Source: Anaeromyxobacter diazotrophicus (GTDB lineage: Bacteria > Myxococcota > Myxococcia > Myxococcales > Anaeromyxobacteraceae). From it: DNA of 64,000 nucleotides. The translations under genes and the position numbers were made by a program. This document shows positions 61,893 to 64,000 of this stretch, one piece after another. The notes under the pieces were generated by a model that was given only the letters and a program-made list of their open reading frames with translations, was not told the origin of the DNA and did no database searches. Numbering within the stretch: the stretch's first letter is position 1; each line of letters begins with the position of its first letter. The DNA is taken from positions 1-64,000 of the forward strand of contig NZ_BJTG01000010.1 in the NCBI RefSeq assembly GCF_013340205.1. The letters are read 5' to 3'.

Positions 61893-63561
61893 GCGTCACC
61901 TCGGCGGCGTGCGGGTCGCCGGACTGGACCGACCCCTCGGTGTAGTCGTGCGGGGGGGACGGGTAGACCGGCTGGCCGATGAAGTTCTCCGGCGGCGGCG
62001 GCGAGAGGGTGCCCCACTCGTAGCCGCGCGAGCCCCACGGGTTCGCGCTCGCGACCCGCCCGTACTTCAGCGACCACAGGAAGTAGATGAGGATGAGGAG
62101 GAAGCCGAAGCCGAGCAGGGTCGCGCCGAGCGTCGAGGCGACGTTGAGCGGCCAGAAGCGCTCCGGGTACGAGTAGTAGCGGCGGGGCATGCCGTAGTTC
62201 CCGAGGAGGAACTGCGGGATGAAGGTGGCGTTGAAGCCGAAGACGATGGTGACCGCCCCGACCAGCCCCCAGCGCTCCGGGTACATGCGGCCGAACATCT
62301 TCGGCCACCAGTAGTGGAGCGCCGCCAGCCAGGCCATGATGGTCGCCCCCACCATGATGAAGTGGAAGTGCGCCACCACGAAGTACGTGTCCTGCCAGTG
62401 CACGTCGAGCGAGACGGTGGCGAGCGCGATCCCGGTCATCCCGCCGAAGACCAGGAAGAACAGGAAGCCGCAGAAGTAGGCGAACCAGGCGGTGAACGCG
62501 ACCGACCCCTTATAGAGGGTGGCCGTCCAGTTGAAGACCTTGATGGCGGTGAAGATGCCCACGAACATCGAGAGCACGCCGAAGATGCCGGCGTCGAGCG
62601 TGGACTGCCCCGAGGTGAAGAGGTGGTGGCCCCAGGTGAAGAACCCGACGAAGGCGATGCCGAGCGAACTGAAGGCGACCGCCTTGTAGCCGAAGATGTT
62701 CTTGTGCGCGGCGGCGCAGATGACCTCCGAGATCACCGCCATCGCCGGCAGCACCATGATGTAGACGGCCGGGTGCGAGTAGAACCAGAACATGTGCTGG
62801 AAGAGGATGGGATCGCCGCCGCGCGCCGGGTCGAAGATGCCGAAGCCGAAGGCGTGCTCCACCGCCACCATGAGCAGCGTGATGCCGAGCACCGGGGTGG
62901 CCAGGATCTGGATGATCGAGGTGGCGTAGATCGACCACACGAAGAGCGGCATGCGCATCCAGGTGATCCCGGGGGCGCGGAGCGTGTGGGCGGTGACGAT
63001 GAAGTTGAGGCCGGTGACGATGGAGGAGAACCCGAGCACGAACGCGCCGAGCAGCACCGGCACCACCTTGGTGATGGTGGTGGTGCTGTAGGGCGCGTAG
63101 AAGGTCCAGCCGGTGTCGGTGCCGCCGTGGATCATCCCGTACAGCGCGATGCCGGCCCCGATGACGTAGAGGTAGAGCGACAGCAGGTTGAGGCGCGGGA
63201 AGGCCACGTCGCGCGCCCCCAGCATGATCGGCAGGAAGAAGTTGCCGAAGATGCCGGGGATGGCCGGGATCATGAAGAGGAAGATCATGACCACGCCGTG
63301 CAGCGTGAACATCCGGTTGTAGGTCATCGCGCTCATGATGGTCGGGCCGGGCGTGAGGAGCTCGATCCGGACCAGCAGCGCGAACAGCCCGCCCACGAAG
63401 AAGAAGAGCGTGGTGAGCGCGAGGAACATGATGCCGATGCGCTTGTGGTCGCGCGTCAGCAGCCAGGAGCGGATCCCGGCCTCCGCGTTGAGGTAGTTGC
63501 GCGGGTTGTAGGCCGGCGCGTCAGCGGGAGATGGTGGGGTCGTAGCCGGGGACTGGGACAT
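61882..63561 (-). CDS. ctaD: Cytochrome c oxidase subunit I, A2-type
   Basis: The product is 559 residues with twelve helices. Heme and CuB ligands are visible: the early His in FTLHGVVMIF, WFYSHPAVYIM, the His-His pair in WGHHLFTSG, and the last pair in VVAHFHFIMVG. The helix VI motif is YSHPAV rather than GHPEV, so the D-channel Glu is absent and the Tyr-Ser pair replaces it, the hallmark of A2-type heme-copper oxidases. It reduces oxygen to water and pumps protons. The gene overlaps the subunit II gene by 41 bp. Confidence 0.96.
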   Translation of the reverse strand: MSQSPATTPPSPADAPAYNPRNYLNAEAGIRSWLLTRDHKRIGIMFLALTTLFFFVGGLFALLVRIELLTPGPTIMSAMTYNRMFTLHGVVMIFLFMIPAIPGIFGNFFLPIMLGARDVAFPRLNLLSLYLYVIGAGIALYGMIHGGTDTGWTFYAPYSTTTITKVVPVLLGAFVLGFSSIVTGLNFIVTAHTLRAPGITWMRMPLFVWSIYATSIIQILATPVLGITLLMVAVEHAFGFGIFDPARGGDPILFQHMFWFYSHPAVYIMVLPAMAVISEVICAAAHKNIFGYKAVAFSSLGIAFVGFFTWGHHLFTSGQSTLDAGIFGVLSMFVGIFTAIKVFNWTATLYKGSVAFTAWFAYFCGFLFFLVFGGMTGIALATVSLDVHWQDTYFVVAHFHFIMVGATIMAWLAALHYWWPKMFGRMYPERWGLVGAVTIVFGFNATFIPQFLLGNYGMPRRYYSYPERFWPLNVASTLGATLLGFGFLLILIYFLWSLKYGRVASANPWGSRGYEWGTLSPPPPENFIGQPVYPSPPHDYTEGSVQSGDPHAAEVTHAA

Positions 63562-64000
63562 AGACGGGGCCCTTGGACGGCTCGGGGCGCACCGCGTCGG
63601 TGCGCAGGGACTTGATGAACTCCACGATGGCGGCGATCTCCGGTCCGGGGACGCGGCCCTGGAAGGTGGGCATCACGTTCTGGTAGCCCGCCACCAGCTT
63701 GGCCGCGGGATCCATCATCGACTCGGTCAGGTAGGCCTCGTCGGCGATCACGGTCTTGCCGTCCTGCAGCTTCTCGTTCTTGCGGTACAGGTCGAGCCAG
63801 GTGGGCCCGATGTGCCGCGTGCCGTCGACGGTGTGGCACTTGAAGCAGCCGTACTCCGCCGCCAGCCGGCGCCCCTGCTCGGCGAGGCTGGTGCGCGGGT
63901 CGGCGCGGTCGTCGGGCGAGTCCTGCGCCGCGACCTGGGTGGCGCGGCGCGCCTCGGCCAGCCAGGCGTCGAACTCGGCCGGTGGCATGGCGACGATCTC
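63521..64000 (-). CDS. ctaC: Cytochrome c oxidase subunit II, C-terminal part with fused cytochrome c
   Basis: The visible 159 residues are the C-terminus; the N-terminal membrane helices and most of the CuA domain lie beyond the right edge. The segment EIVAMPPAEFDAWLAEA is the end of the CuA domain. A cytochrome c domain follows, with CFKCH near the middle (heme-binding CxxCH) and the axial Met in YQNVMPTFQGRVP. Subunit II carrying cytochrome c defines a caa3 oxidase. Its last 41 bp overlap ctaD. Confidence 0.9.
   Translation of the reverse strand, partial: EIVAMPPAEFDAWLAEARRATQVAAQDSPDDRADPRTSLAEQGRRLAAEYGCFKCHTVDGTRHIGPTWLDLYRKNEKLQDGKTVIADEAYLTESMMDPAAKLVAGYQNVMPTFQGRVPGPEIAAIVEFIKSLRTDAVRPEPSKGPVYVPVPGYDPTISR

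Overview
The window is about 64 kb of very GC-rich DNA (third codon positions almost always G or C, many GTG starts, GTGA stop/start overlaps). Gene content and protein style point to a respiratory, chemotactic, Anaeromyxobacter-like member of the Myxococcota. That placement is inferred from gene content and composition; no rRNA or other phylogenetic marker is present. I see no tRNA, rRNA, CRISPR array, insertion sequence, integrase or phage gene, so this reads as ordinary chromosome with a few unusual genes and repeats.

Layout. 1-10.3 kb holds single housekeeping or hypothetical genes: a metallophosphoesterase, a LolA-like secreted protein, a DUF488 protein, an AI-2E-type permease, a HAD phosphatase and a small GGQ release-factor-like protein. 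It also holds an amino-acid pair, kbl (glycine C-acetyltransferase) and an aromatic amino acid hydroxylase that starts at TTG. 10.3-15.6 kb (minus strand) is a five-gene ABC-2 export operon (HlyD adaptor, two ATPases, two permeases) with each gene overlapping the next by GTGA. Divergently, 15.7-19.8 kb carries a TolC-like outer-membrane channel, a histidine kinase and an NtrC-type sigma-54 activator. The 200-bp gap between the two operons contains two opposed sigma-54-like promoters around a dyad that could be the activator's site. 20-22.7 kb is a Cpx-like envelope-stress set (Spy/CpxP-like protein, OmpR-type regulator, kinase), followed by an ABC-F ATPase.

24.9-32.8 kb is a formate module: a selenocysteine formate dehydrogenase (in-frame UGA with a readable SECIS hairpin), its iron-sulfur and membrane subunits, moaA for molybdenum cofactor synthesis, and an oxalate/formate-family transporter. 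32.8-37.2 kb holds surface or membrane proteins, an alpha/beta hydrolase and a patatin. 37.3-40.7 kb is one long gene fusing a molybdopterin oxidoreductase to a complete cysteine desulfurase, the most unusual gene here. 40.7-46.9 kb is gltBD (glutamate synthase), preceded by a long leader that can fold.

47-52 kb has a single-pass anti-sigma-like protein, a secreted sCache protein next to a chemoreceptor, and a convergent NtrC-type regulator whose phosphorylation and ATPase residues are substituted. 52-60 kb is a carbon-oxidation region: a formaldehyde-dehydrogenase-like zinc enzyme, then an operon of a sensory-rhodopsin-transducer-family protein, a thiamine-diphosphate enzyme, an enolase-superfamily enzyme and a D-2-hydroxyacid dehydrogenase. 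60.4-60.7 kb is a 226-bp imperfect palindrome. The window ends in a caa3-type, A2-class cytochrome c oxidase operon that continues past the right edge.
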